Of a DNA stretch of 64,000 nucleotides, positions 36,046 to 45,507 are shown piece after piece. Source of the DNA: Marinifaba aquimaris (GTDB lineage: Bacteria > Pseudomonadota > Gammaproteobacteria > Enterobacterales > Alteromonadaceae); contig NZ_JABULX010000004.1 in the NCBI RefSeq assembly GCF_013328345.1, positions 145,627 to 209,626 of the forward strand. Direction: 5' to 3'. The notes under the pieces were generated by a model. The model was not told where the DNA came from and made no database searches. It was given only the letters and a program-made list of their open reading frames with translations. Each line of letters starts with the position of its first letter. Position 1 is the stretch's first letter. A program made the translations under genes and the position numbers.

Positions 36046-37570
36046 TGCCTGAATTGCCCCCTTGATGAGTTAAATCAAACCCTTGGCTAAGTTCAATATC
36101 AACGTCGTAAGCTTGGTTGTTGATATTTAATCCAGGTATATACAAACCATTAAATACAAGGGAATCCTCCTGTGCACTTAAGTACATTTGTGAGCCCGAA
36201 CTAAAGCTAATTGGTGTAATGCTTTGACCGTATATTTGTTTGTTGTTTGCTAAGTTTACCGTTAAACCTGAATCGTATTGCCATGTGCTACCTGAGGTTA
36301 ATGGTAAGAAATCAGTTGCATTTAGTACTATGCGTGTTGCATCTTCTGGAAACGCATCGTTTTCATCAAGCACGCCATCGTTATCATCATCTGTGTCGAG
36401 GTTATTTCCGATACCATCGTTGTCACTATCTTTTGATTCAGAGTAATCAAATGGAAAGTCATCTTGCGTATCAGGAACACCGTCATTATCGTCATCTAAA
36501 TCGGCATTATCACCCGTGCCATCAAAATCAGCATCTTGGCTTTCTGTTGCATCTTTAGGGAAGATGTCAACCTCATCAATAACACCATCGTTATCAAAGT
36601 CATTTTCAACAAATTGATAAGTAGTTAATTGGGGAATACCAGTATCACTCAAAGAGACCACTAATAAACTGTTATTACTAATAGGTTCAAGTGCTACGGG
36701 TTTAGCTGCTAGTTCAAATGAGTCTGTTTCGTTAAGAGTAAAATCGGCATTGTAGCGATTGATATGACTGATTGTGTTATCTTCGTTACCACTTAGTGTA
36801 ATTATGTTTCCCGCAACCCACTCTACATCGGTAAACTCTGCTTCATTTGGGCTTAAGTTCGTTAATTCCACCATATAAGTGCCGCTGACGACTCGGCCAC
36901 TACCCAGTGCTATTTGGTGCCCAGATTCGGATGGTTTGATATTGTGACTCCAACCCTCTGAATCGTGATATGAGCTATCTTGTGCGTAACCAAGGTAATT
37001 GGTATCTGCATTAAATACCATCCAGTTAAGGTCGGCAGGCGAGAAGTTTGATAGGTAGTAAACACGCTCTTTGATAGGGTGATACAAGTAATCTTGAGTG
37101 GGCTCTATTTGATCGGATAACAACGTTTCAGCTCCATTGATATCATATGCTGATAAACGGCCCCAAGAGCTTGTGCTTTGTCTAACAAAAAGGCTATCAC
37201 TGACGCTACTTAACGTAGAGACAAAAAACTCAGTGGTAAGGAAAGGTTTCACACTATCATCACTAATGTCTATGTAATCTATTTGCTGAGTATTATCACG
37301 TTGCAGTAAATAAATTCTGTCATGTGCTGCTGAGTAGGCTAATTTAGCTTGTGTTTGCTCAAGTGAAATGGTGTCTAAATAGCGCTTTTCAGTAATCGAC
37401 CAACGGAATATGCTGTTGTTATCTTGGCTACTGAGATAAACCGTATCATTGTTTTTATCTATAAAAACGTCATCGGGCGTATAGGCTAACCCCGTAGGGT
37501 CAATATTCGCTTGTGAGCCGAAAGAGGCCGCAATTAGCATACTTAAGACCCTGGGCTTGAAATGCTTCAT
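35503..37570 (-). pseudogene. Surface protein with thrombospondin type 3 repeats, frameshifted
   Basis: Starts at ATG 37570 (GGATTAAGA ahead) with a signal peptide (cleavage near SQA|NI). Residues 25-320 look like a beta-propeller of about 40-residue strands. Residues about 325-415 are calcium-binding thrombospondin type 3 repeats (DNDGVIDEVD, DDDNDGVPDTQDDFP, DSDNDGIGNN, DDDNDGVLDENDAFP). A further domain runs to GNSGIGRVDIDPIW, where this frame ends shortly after at 35978 while the other frame resumes YGLRNVSW. The switch falls at the ATATA run 36019-36023: one extra TA would give DPI-YGLRNVSW and one continuous protein of about 690 residues ending in GlyGly-CTERM. Either a real 2-bp deletion or a sequencing error. 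Confidence 0.78.
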
Positions 37571-37747
37571 TCTTAATCCTTAAGATTTATTATTATAATA
37601 ATGCACTTTTTATCGCATTTTGGGGTTGAATAGGGGTTGCTAAGATTAACTAACAAGGCTTTAGGTTCAAAAATTTATAGTGCTTACGAAACTTGTTGTT
37701 TTTCTTGTTTATCTTGTTGATTTTAAATTGATACTCTTATTTTAATT

Positions 37748-38728
37748 TTAACTTAAGTTGAGTTCTGTAAGGTTTTTAATCAAACTTAATCTATTATCTG
37801 CGCGGGGTTTGAATGATGAAGTTACCGATACCACTAATTCATCTGATTGATTAATGTATAGCGCATTTCCGCTATCACCCAATGCGGCATAACAACCCTT
37901 GGACTTGTCTATTACCCACCAGAGGTAGCCATAATCGGCATACGATGAAGTAGAGTGTGTTGATGTACTGAGCTGAATCCAACTTTCATCAACAATTTGC
38001 TCGTTGTGCCAACGCCCTTTGTTTAGATAAAGTAAACCCAGTTTGAGTAAATCATTGGCATTGATGGCCAAACCCCAACCTGTTGAGACATCACCTACAG
38101 GATCGCAGGCCCAACCATTGACTTGTTTTGCCTTAACTAGATTAAAGTAACTCGCTTTATCTGTGATGGCTATTTTTGTTTTTGCTGCAATACCAAGTGG
38201 TTGGAACAAGTGCTGATTAGCAAAGTTAATTAACGGATGACCGCATGCGTTGCGCATTAAACCTGATAGTAAATGCAAGCCAACGGTGGTGTATTTAAAT
38301 ACGCCTAGATTTTGCTTGCCGCCTAATAAATCCAAACAACTTTTTGTCCAATCATGGCTCGAATACACTTTTGTATAGGGTTCGTATTTAAATTTATATG
38401 GCGCAGTCATAGATAAAATATCTTTAATTTTAACGCTAGGGAGTATCTTCTCTCCTCTTTTGAGTCGATAATCTGGAAAGTAATCTAAAACCTTATCTTC
38501 AATACTTTTTATTTGCCCTTTTTTAAGTGCAATACCAACCAATATAGAAACAACACTCTTAGTCACAGATGCAACGTGTATATTGTGATGAGCTAAGTGT
38601 GGTTGATACGAAACGATTGTTTTCCCTTTTTTATTGGCTATTAAACTGATGATGTTGCCGTGATGCGATGTAATGTATTTATTAGTTTGCTGTGCATTGT
38701 CAGCTTTTGTTGTGTTTAGTCTGTCCAT
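37748..38728 (-). CDS. Beta-lactamase-family (class C-like) serine hydrolase
   Basis: 326 residues of the PF00144 serine hydrolase family. The catalytic Ser-x-x-Lys is SVTK in HVASVTKSVVSILVG (about 54-68). The tyrosine position of Y-x-N appears changed to a KYTTVG-like segment (about 145). A late HxG-type triad is not clear. There is no signal peptide, so it is probably cytoplasmic, unlike penicillin-binding proteins. Such proteins are usually esterases or peptidases, and a role in antibiotic resistance is not implied. Confidence 0.82.
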   Translation of the reverse strand: MDRLNTTKADNAQQTNKYITSHHGNIISLIANKKGKTIVSYQPHLAHHNIHVASVTKSVVSILVGIALKKGQIKSIEDKVLDYFPDYRLKRGEKILPSVKIKDILSMTAPYKFKYEPYTKVYSSHDWTKSCLDLLGGKQNLGVFKYTTVGLHLLSGLMRNACGHPLINFANQHLFQPLGIAAKTKIAITDKASYFNLVKAKQVNGWACDPVGDVSTGWGLAINANDLLKLGLLYLNKGRWHNEQIVDESWIQLSTSTHSTSSYADYGYLWWVIDKSKGCYAALGDSGNALYINQSDELVVSVTSSFKPRADNRLSLIKNLTELNLS

Positions 38729-38821
38729 AAGGCCTCTCCCATAAAAATTGGGATCAGCCTAATAAAATGATTTTAAAAAATATAACTAAATTTTAAAAAA
38801 TAAATGCAATAACAGGGCTAG

Positions 38822-39352
38822 CTAGTCAGTGTACCGGTCACAAAAGCGCAGTGCTTTATCAAAACCAAAGCTTTGCATATGCGCCTTTAAAGCTGCTTGA
38901 ATTTGGGGGGATTTTCGTTTGCTGTTCGGATTTTGCATGATATCGACATAATAAGTGAGATAAGGTTGATAGCGATTAAATGGGATCAAGCCTTGTTCAA
39001 TATGCGTCTCAAGTACTTCTAGTGAATCAAAAAAGTGATCAAAGCAATCTCGAACAAATTTTTGTTCAATGGTGTAGCTCTGTTGGCCTTTGATTGGACC
39101 TAAACCTTTCAATATATCATCGTCATTAATACTGATGACCTTTGGTTGCCCTTCTTCAAAAAGCTCTGGGTGCAAATATTTAGCACTGTTCCAATCTAAC
39201 ATTTTCATTGCTGCTTGATTGCGAATATCACTTTTGAAATGTCTCATTTCTTGCCCAACAAACTCTAGTTTTTTCCATTTCTGGTTAATGACAAAGCTGG
39301 AAAGCGCCACGAGTAAAGAAACAATTGAGATAATAAGTGCAGAATAATCCAT
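38822..39352 (-). CDS. Hypothetical protein with one N-terminal membrane segment
   Basis: 176 residues. An N-terminal hydrophobic helix (ALIISIVSLLVALSSFVI, about 5-22) is followed by a charged, helical cytoplasmic domain. Conserved-looking parts are MLDWNSAKYLHPELF, VRDCFDHFFDSLEVLETHIEQGLIPF and YYVDIM, which recall the uncharacterised DUF4760-type proteins, but I am not sure of that. It follows the serine hydrolase gene on the same strand after about 90 nt. Function unknown. Confidence 0.65.
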   Translation of the reverse strand: MDYSALIISIVSLLVALSSFVINQKWKKLEFVGQEMRHFKSDIRNQAAMKMLDWNSAKYLHPELFEEGQPKVISINDDDILKGLGPIKGQQSYTIEQKFVRDCFDHFFDSLEVLETHIEQGLIPFNRYQPYLTYYVDIMQNPNSKRKSPQIQAALKAHMQSFGFDKALRFCDRYTD

Positions 39353-39511
39353 GGAATCTTCCTTATAGGTTTGATGTGCTAATTAGCTTAGTTCATTCGA
39401 TTTGACTCAGTATTAAATTTTAAGCTAGTTAAAAATAGCGTTTTTTTAACCATTGTGATTCATCAATACTTCATTTTTTCTGAATAAAAAATAAACAATA
39501 AAAAAGCAGGC

Positions 39512-39547
39512 TTGTTTAAGTAAGACACTAAGGTCTTATTTAAACAA
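39512..39547 (+). promoter_or_regulatory. Long hairpin in the leader of a small secreted protein gene
   Basis: TTGTTTAAGTAAGAC (39512-39526) and GTCTTATTTAAACAA (39533-39547) form a 15-bp stem with one G-U pair and a 6-nt loop, ending just before AGAAAGGA and the start codon at 39562. There is no T run, so it is not an ordinary terminator; it may be an operator or an mRNA-stabilising 5' structure. Confidence 0.6.
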
Positions 39548-39561
39548 TCTAGAAAGGAATA

Positions 39562-40002
39562 ATGATGAAACTTAAAATGGCTATATTTACTGCGCTTTTT
39601 GCTACAACGTTATCAGCATCTGCCAATGCTCCCGATCAATTTTGCTACTATGAATATCAACCTGTAGATGTGATCACGATTGAATGTGAATACGAAGCTA
39701 GTTTTGATTATTACGGTTTACCTCACTATTACGTTCCACCACAAACGTCTTGCCCATCATGGGCGACTCGAAAAGTCAGCTTTGAAAAAGATATTACTAA
39801 AGTTGAAACTAAAGTGGGTGTTGGCTATGTACCTTCGTGTGGTTCTAAGTGGATTTCTTATGACTGGAATGGCAGCCACACTGTGAATGGTCGTAAATGC
39901 GATTATTGGTGGAGAGAGGGCGCAAATATTACAGGTTATGAAGATAAGCGCACGGTACGCACAGAAACTCGTCGTGTTCGTGTGTGTGAAGATTTGCGTT
40001 AA
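39562..40002 (+). CDS. Small secreted Cys/Tyr-rich protein, unknown function
   Basis: 146 residues (or 145 from the second ATG at 39565, which is better spaced from AAGGA). The signal peptide is cleaved near ANA|PD. The mature part has six cysteines in FCYYEY, IECEYE, TSCPSW, SCGSKW, RKCDYWW and RVCEDL, so three disulphides are possible, and is rich in Tyr and Trp. It probably acts in the periplasm or outside the cell. I recognise no family. A hairpin lies just upstream and a terminator follows. Confidence 0.68.
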   Translation: MMKLKMAIFTALFATTLSASANAPDQFCYYEYQPVDVITIECEYEASFDYYGLPHYYVPPQTSCPSWATRKVSFEKDITKVETKVGVGYVPSCGSKWISYDWNGSHTVNGRKCDYWWREGANITGYEDKRTVRTETRRVRVCEDLR

Positions 40003-40018
40003 TTATCAATGATATAAA

Positions 40019-40047
40019 AAAAGCCGTATTAAACAATACGGCTTTTT
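40019..40047. terminator. Bidirectional terminator for the secreted protein gene and the trp operon
   Basis: AAGCCGTATT and AATACGGCTT form a 10-bp stem with a 4-nt loop, flanked by A and T runs. It ends the plus-strand secreted protein gene and the minus-strand yciI gene. Confidence 0.88.
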
Positions 40048-40071
40048 AACTCGTCTCAATTGGTGAGATCG

Positions 40072-40371
40072 TTAAGGTAGCACTTTTTTAAATGGTTTAA
40101 CGATAACACTTTGATATACACCTGCTTCAATGTAAGGGTCGGCGTCTGCCCAAGTTTGAGCTTGTTCGAGTGAATCGAATTCAGCAATGACAGTTGAGCC
40201 AGTAAACCCTGCTTCACCTGGATCTTCAGCATCAATTGCTGGATTAGGTCCCGCTACTAATAAACGGCCTTGATGTTTTAACTCGTTTAAACGAGCAAGG
40301 TGTTGCTCGCGCACTTGTTTGCGAAGCGGCAAGCTATTTTCAACATCTTGACTAAAAATTACATACCACAT
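40072..40371 (-). CDS. yciI: YciI-family protein
   Basis: 99 residues of the YCII fold: [24 protein letters not shown] at the start, [13 protein letters not shown], and [20 protein letters not shown] at the end. The conserved His-Asp pair of the fold is present (the REQHLARL and ADADPY regions). YciI proteins are small, probably enzymatic or ligand-binding. The gene lies 36 nt after trpA, as in many gammaproteobacteria, and is the last gene of the trp operon, though no direct role in tryptophan synthesis is known. Confidence 0.93.
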   Translation of the reverse strand: MWYVIFSQDVENSLPLRKQVREQHLARLNELKHQGRLLVAGPNPAIDAEDPGEAGFTGSTVIAEFDSLEQAQTWADADPYIEAGVYQSVIVKPFKKVLP

Positions 40372-40407
40372 GGTGATGTCCTTTTAATATTATTCTTTAT
40401 CGTTCGA

Positions 40408-41217
40408 CTACTTTTGGGTAGCCGCTTTCATGTCTTTTGCAAATGCGGTTAGTTGCTCCAACATTTGCGGCACATTATCTAAGTTCGCTTCGATGATCTT
40501 AACCACGGCTGAACCTGAAATTGCGCCAGCAGCACCTGCGTTAATCGCTTCTTTTACCTGTTCAGGTGTTGAGATACCAAAACCCAGTAAAGGCGGAGCA
40601 GCATTGTATTCTTTTAGTTTATCAAGTAAGTGACCAATCGGCTTACCGGCTTTAGTTTCCGTTCCTGTTACACCTGCACGGCTTAATAAGTACGTATAGC
40701 CTTCGCCAAACTCAGCTACTTTTTTTAATGTCTCATCACTGCCGTTTGGCGGTGCAATAAAAATGCTCTGTAAACCTTTTTCTTTAGCCGCTGCTCTAAA
40801 AGGTGCTGATTCATTAATCGGCGCATCGGCAACGAGCACAGAGTCGACGCCTGCGTTCACTAATTTATCGTAAAAAGCTTCGATGCCTGTTGAATAGACA
40901 AGGTTGGCATAAAGTAATAAGCCTACAGGTGTATCTGGATGCTTTTCACGAACCTTAGCTAACATATCTAAGCAATCCGGAGGTGTAACTTTAGCGTTTA
41001 ACGCTCGAACATTAGCACCTTGAATCGTTGGGCCATCGGCAACAGGATCTGAAAATGGGATCCCCAATTCCAGCGCATCAGCACCACCTGCAACTAAGGC
41101 ATCGATTACTTGAAGCGATACTTCAATTGATGGGTCGCCTAAAGTAACAAAAGGGACAAATGCCGCTTGATTTTTTTCATCGAGTTGTTGAAATAAGTCC
41201 TGATAACGATTTGTCAT
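40408..41217 (-). CDS. trpA: Tryptophan synthase alpha subunit
   Basis: 269 residues, normal length. It cleaves indole-3-glycerol phosphate to indole, which is channelled to TrpB. The catalytic Glu lies in [19 protein letters not shown] (about 47-57) with Asp in the SDPVADGP motif; [10 protein letters not shown] and [10 protein letters not shown] form phosphate-binding loops of the TIM barrel. Its ATG overlaps the trpB stop by 1 nt, so the subunits are translationally coupled. Confidence 0.97.
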   Translation of the reverse strand: MTNRYQDLFQQLDEKNQAAFVPFVTLGDPSIEVSLQVIDALVAGGADALELGIPFSDPVADGPTIQGANVRALNAKVTPPDCLDMLAKVREKHPDTPVGLLLYANLVYSTGIEAFYDKLVNAGVDSVLVADAPINESAPFRAAAKEKGLQSIFIAPPNGSDETLKKVAEFGEGYTYLLSRAGVTGTETKAGKPIGHLLDKLKEYNAAPPLLGFGISTPEQVKEAINAGAAGAISGSAVVKIIEANLDNVPQMLEQLTAFAKDMKAATQK

Positions 41218-42428
41218 TACAAGCTTCCTCTTTGCTCAAAAATATCAGCAACAGTGAAGATATCTTTATCTCCACGACCCGATAAGTTAACCACTAAAAT
41301 TTGTTCTTTATTAGGATCTTGCTTAGCTAACTTAATGGCATAAGCAAGGGCATGAGATGACTCCAACGCAGGAATGATACCTTCTTCTTTAGCAAGTGCT
41401 TGGAAGGCATCTAGTGCTTCTTCATCAGTTGCTGATTCATAATCTGCTCGGCCAATAGCATTTAAGTGTGCGTGTTGCGGGCCGACAGAAGGGAAATCAA
41501 GACCAGCTGAAATAGAATAAGACTCTTCAATTTGGCCATAGTCGTCTTGCATTAATAAAGAATGCATACCGAAGAACATACCTTTTCGGCCGTGTTTCAG
41601 TGGTGCACCGTGTTGGTCTGTATCAATACCTTTACCTGCTGGCTCGACACCGATAAGTTTAACGTCTTCTTCTTTGATGAAATCGGCAAACATACCGATG
41701 GCATTTGAGCCACCACCCACACAAGCGATGACCGCATCAGGTAAACGACCTTCGATTTCTAAAATTTGTTGTTTTGCTTCTTCACCAATCATTTTCTGGA
41801 ATTCACGCACTATAGTTGGGAATGGGTGAGGACCAGCAGCTGTGCCTAAAAGGTAGTGGGCGGTATCATAGTTAGCAGCCCAATCGCGAAGCGCTTCGTT
41901 ACATGCATCTTTTAGTGTTGATGAGCCTGAATGTACAGGGATCACTTCAGCCCCCATCAAACGCATTCTAAATACATTGGGTTTTTGGCGTTCACAGTCT
42001 ATGGCGCCCATGTATACACGACACTTTAAGCCCAGTAATGCACAAGCAAGTGCAGATGCGACACCGTGTTGGCCAGCACCCGTTTCGGCAATGATTTCAT
42101 TTTTTCCCATACGCTTGGCGAGTAACGCTTGACCTAAAACTTGGTTGGTTTTATGCGCGCCGCCGTGAAGTAAATCTTCGCGTTTGAGGTAAATTTTTGT
42201 TTTAGTATCGCGGCACAAGTTACGACATAGCGTTAGTGGTGTAGGGCGACCTGCATACTCACTCAGTAATGCAGAGAATTCTTTTGCAAATTCAGGATCT
42301 TCTTGTGCTTTGATGAACTCGTCTTCAAGTTGATCAAGAGCCGGTACTAAAATTTCTGGTACAAACTGACCACCGAATTCACCAAAGTAGGGGTCGAGCT
42401 TGCGTTTTGTTTCTTTAATATCTGTCAT
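41217..42428 (-). CDS. trpB: Tryptophan synthase beta subunit
   Basis: 403 residues. PLP-dependent enzyme joining indole and serine. The PLP lysine is in [18 protein letters not shown] (about 78-95), with [21 protein letters not shown] and NLSGRGDKD as further cofactor-binding motifs. It follows the trpCF gene after 35 nt and is coupled to trpA. Confidence 0.98.
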   Translation of the reverse strand: MTDIKETKRKLDPYFGEFGGQFVPEILVPALDQLEDEFIKAQEDPEFAKEFSALLSEYAGRPTPLTLCRNLCRDTKTKIYLKREDLLHGGAHKTNQVLGQALLAKRMGKNEIIAETGAGQHGVASALACALLGLKCRVYMGAIDCERQKPNVFRMRLMGAEVIPVHSGSSTLKDACNEALRDWAANYDTAHYLLGTAAGPHPFPTIVREFQKMIGEEAKQQILEIEGRLPDAVIACVGGGSNAIGMFADFIKEEDVKLIGVEPAGKGIDTDQHGAPLKHGRKGMFFGMHSLLMQDDYGQIEESYSISAGLDFPSVGPQHAHLNAIGRADYESATDEEALDAFQALAKEEGIIPALESSHALAYAIKLAKQDPNKEQILVVNLSGRGDKDIFTVADIFEQRGSL

Positions 42429-42463
42429 GGGGCTAATGCCTATATATCTTTGTTTGCACTTGC

Positions 42464-43834
42464 TTAGTACAAACGAATTTGTTCAAACGCTTGGTTAATC
42501 TTTTCGCTATCTTTAACACCAGGTTGAGCTTCAACACCTGAGTTTAAATCTAATCCAACAGCACCTAATTTATTGGCTTCTCGAATGTTGGCTGGTGTCA
42601 AACCACCTGCAAGCATGAATGGAATATCAAACTGGGTGTCTTGGATCAGTGACCAATCAAATGTATGGCCTGTGCCACCAGCTTTGTCTTTTGTTGAAGA
42701 ATCGAGCAGCCATTTGTCGATATTGTTCAGCTTGGGCAATGCAGATTTTGCAATATTATGCGCTTTCCAAATTTCGATACCTTCATCTAAATCACGGCGA
42801 ACGCGATCGATGTAGGTTTGGTCTTCACTACCGTGTAGCTGGACGACTTTTAGGCCAAGTGAACGAGCTGTCTCAACCACTTCATATTCTGGTGCATCAA
42901 CAAATACTCCAACGTAATCAAGTGGCGCTGCAGCTTTAATTTGGGCTGCTTGGTCGATATTTACACATCTAGGAGACTTATCTGCAAAGATTAAACCGCC
43001 GTAAACGGCACCAGCAGCAAAAACGGCTTTGGCATCTTCAGCTCGAGTTAATCCGCAAACCTTGTTTTCACCTAGCACTAACTTTTTCACCGCGGTGTTT
43101 AAGTCTTGTTGGGCCATCAATGAACTGCCCACTAAATAACCGTCAGCGTATTGGTGCAATTCAACAACTTGGTCATGGGTATAAATACCTGACTCTGAGA
43201 TCACTAGTCGGCCTTTAGGAATCAATTTGGCTAGATCGCGTGTCGTTTGTAAATCAGTCGATAAATCACGCAAATTACGATTATTTATACCAATAATCTG
43301 AGCATTTAAATCGATAGCACGTTGCGTCTCTTCTTCATTTGATACTTCAGTTAAAATATCTAAATCGTACTTTGCGGCAATATCAGCCATTTCGCGATAC
43401 TCATCATCAGTTAATACTGACAGCATTAACAGAATGGCATCTGCTCCGTGATAGCGGGCTAAATGGACTTGGTAAGGTTTTACAAAGAAGTCTTTATTTA
43501 ATACAGGCTGCGAAACACGTTCGCGAACATAGCCTACATACGCATAATTACCTTGGAAGTATTTGCTTTCTGTTAATACAGAAATACCACTTGCAAACGG
43601 CGCATAGGCTGTGACGATTTCATCTAAATCAAACTGTTCGCGAATTAAGCCTTTTGAAGGGCTGGCTTTTTTACATTCTAAAATAAAGCCAGCTTCAGGT
43701 TTGGCTAACGCTTCATATAGACTGCGATCAGACTTAGTTAAATCACCAATGAAAGTTTCAACAGGTAATGATGCTTCGAGTGATTCTATTTCTGCGCGTT
43801 TATCGTCGCAAATACGTTCTAGTACGTTAGCCAT
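42464..43834 (-). CDS. trpCF: Bifunctional indole-3-glycerol phosphate synthase / phosphoribosylanthranilate isomerase
   Basis: 456 residues from ATG 43834, which has GGAG at the right distance; a TTG at 43849 is also open but lacks one. The N-terminal TrpC domain (about 1-255) has [21 protein letters not shown] and VISESGI. The C-terminal TrpF domain (about 257-456) starts [10 protein letters not shown] with the catalytic Cys and ends [14 protein letters not shown]. The fusion is usual for gammaproteobacteria. The ATG overlaps the trpD stop by 8 nt. Confidence 0.97.
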   Translation of the reverse strand: MANVLERICDDKRAEIESLEASLPVETFIGDLTKSDRSLYEALAKPEAGFILECKKASPSKGLIREQFDLDEIVTAYAPFASGISVLTESKYFQGNYAYVGYVRERVSQPVLNKDFFVKPYQVHLARYHGADAILLMLSVLTDDEYREMADIAAKYDLDILTEVSNEEETQRAIDLNAQIIGINNRNLRDLSTDLQTTRDLAKLIPKGRLVISESGIYTHDQVVELHQYADGYLVGSSLMAQQDLNTAVKKLVLGENKVCGLTRAEDAKAVFAAGAVYGGLIFADKSPRCVNIDQAAQIKAAAPLDYVGVFVDAPEYEVVETARSLGLKVVQLHGSEDQTYIDRVRRDLDEGIEIWKAHNIAKSALPKLNNIDKWLLDSSTKDKAGGTGHTFDWSLIQDTQFDIPFMLAGGLTPANIREANKLGAVGLDLNSGVEAQPGVKDSEKINQAFEQIRLY

Positions 43835-44834
43835 TTGAGTGCTCCGCAAAAGCTTCTAGGGTTTGCATAGCTTTGCCTGTTTTCATTGCTTCAACTGCTA
43901 AGCTTATGCCTTGTTTTAAGTCTGTTGCGATCCCTGCAAGATAGAGTAAGGCTGCTACGTTAACGGCAACCGCATCTTGATGAGCCTGAACGCCTTCACC
44001 ATTTAATAACGCTTTGGTAAATGCTGCATTTTCATCTGGTGTACCACCTTTGATGGCTTCTAAGCTCACTTCAGTGATATCAAAATCACTTGGTGAAAGT
44101 GTATATTCATATAATTCACCATTGTTGATTTCGCAAACTTGGGTAGTACCGTGAATTGCTATCTCGTCAAGGCCAGAACCGTATACCACCATTGCACGTT
44201 TTACACCCAATAGATTCAGTGTCTCAGCAATGGGGCGAACCAGTTCAGGTGAATAAACACCCATTAATTGCACTTCTGGTGCGGCTGGATTGGTCAAAGG
44301 ACCGAGGATATTAAAAATGGTACGAGTTGCTAATGTCTTTCGAACTGGCATTGCGTGTTTGATACCAGCGTGGTACTGCGGAGCAAAGAAAAAGCAAATG
44401 CCTGCTTTATCTAGACACGCTCTGGCTTGCTCAGGACTTGGGGTTAAATTAACACCAAAACTCTCAAGTAAATCGGCTGAGCCTGATTTACTTGAGACAC
44501 TACGGTTACCGTGCTTAGTCATCTTTAAACCGCACGCTGCAGCGACAATTGCTGCTGTTGTTGAGATGTTGATCGTATTTGCACCGTCGCCACCTGTTCC
44601 ACAGCTATCAGCAATGATTTGTTCTGGACGAGAGAAGGCTAGTGCATTGGCTCGCATCGCACTGGCTGCACCCGCGATTTCATCAGGTGTTTCACCTTTT
44701 ACTTTCAAAGCGCCTAAAACGGCCGCTAAAACGATCGGGTCAATCTCACCTTGAATAACTTGATTAAAAAAATCTAAGCTTTGCTCTTTGGTCGAATCAA
44801 GACCCGCTAAGGCATTTTGATAAAAATCAGTCAT
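43827..44834 (-). CDS. trpD: Anthranilate phosphoribosyltransferase
   Basis: 335 residues. It transfers phosphoribose from PRPP to anthranilate. Visible motifs: DSCGTGGDGANTINIST (about 79-95, PRPP loop), KHGNRSVSSKSGSADLLE (107-124), and NILGPLTNPA. It is a stand-alone TrpD, not fused to TrpG, and lies 37 nt after trpG with 8-nt overlap to trpCF. Confidence 0.97.
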   Translation of the reverse strand: MTDFYQNALAGLDSTKEQSLDFFNQVIQGEIDPIVLAAVLGALKVKGETPDEIAGAASAMRANALAFSRPEQIIADSCGTGGDGANTINISTTAAIVAAACGLKMTKHGNRSVSSKSGSADLLESFGVNLTPSPEQARACLDKAGICFFFAPQYHAGIKHAMPVRKTLATRTIFNILGPLTNPAAPEVQLMGVYSPELVRPIAETLNLLGVKRAMVVYGSGLDEIAIHGTTQVCEINNGELYEYTLSPSDFDITEVSLEAIKGGTPDENAAFTKALLNGEGVQAHQDAVAVNVAALLYLAGIATDLKQGISLAVEAMKTGKAMQTLEAFAEHSNG

Positions 44835-44871
44835 GAAAATATATCCTCTTTATTCGCTTTATCTTCCGTGG

Positions 44872-45507
44872 TTAGGCTTGTACTAAATAATCTAAGCTTT
44901 GTTGTAATAGCTTAGAACCGTATGTGGTTAAAATGCTTTCCGGGTGGAATTGGAAACCTAACATACGGTCAGTTTTGTGTAACACGGCCATTGGCATGCT
45001 ACTTGGAATGTGTTCACCTTGAATGACAGGTTTGTGTGACGCTATGACATCTAAACACTCTGGAACTTGTGTTGCCATCAGTGAGTGATAACGAGCGACA
45101 TACAAAGGGTTACTTAAACCATTAAATACGCTGTGGTCATTATGATCGATCAGTGACGTTTTACCGTGCATGATTTCACCTGCACTGCCAATGACGCCAC
45201 CAGCTTGTTCCACAATTGCTTGATGCCCAAGGCAAATACCTAAAATAGGGAAGTGGCCACGGCACAAACCGATCAGTTCTAACATGCAGCCTGCTTGGCT
45301 AGGGTTGCCAGGGCCGGGTGAAAGTAACAGTAATACTTGCTTACCGCTACTTTCCGCTTGTTTCATTTTTTCAAATAAATCAAGGGCTTCAATATCGTTG
45401 CGATAAACAATGAGGTCATAACCAAGTGACTTTATTTCATCAACAAGGTTGTATGTAAATGAATCGAAGTTATCAAGCAAAAATATTTGCGTATTAGCGA
45501 TAGTCAT
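44872..45507 (-). CDS. trpG: Anthranilate synthase component II (glutamine amidotransferase)
   Basis: 211 residues of a class I glutamine amidotransferase. It supplies ammonia to TrpE. The oxyanion motif LSPGPGNPSQAG, the nucleophilic Cys in GICLGHQAI (about 91-99) and the His/Glu pair in FQFHPESIL near the C-terminus are all present. The start overlaps the trpE stop by 1 nt. Confidence 0.97.
   Translation of the reverse strand: MTIANTQIFLLDNFDSFTYNLVDEIKSLGYDLIVYRNDIEALDLFEKMKQAESSGKQVLLLLSPGPGNPSQAGCMLELIGLCRGHFPILGICLGHQAIVEQAGGVIGSAGEIMHGKTSLIDHNDHSVFNGLSNPLYVARYHSLMATQVPECLDVIASHKPVIQGEHIPSSMPMAVLHKTDRMLGFQFHPESILTTYGSKLLQQSLDYLVQA

Noticed and set aside
35594..36558. Plus-strand frames opposite the GlyGly-CTERM gene
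   Set aside because: They arise from Asp/Thr/Asn repeats on the other strand and have no start context.
37748..38728. Serine hydrolase considered as an antibiotic-resistance beta-lactamase
   Set aside because: No signal peptide and no clear Y-x-N and K-T-G set; only general PF00144 similarity.
34023..40002. Possible genomic island
   Set aside because: Genes are orphan-like but there is no integrase, flanking repeat, tRNA junction or visible change in base composition.
44290..44754. Plus-strand frame of 154 codons opposite trpD
   Set aside because: Shadow of the well-supported trpD gene; no matching family and no ribosome binding site.
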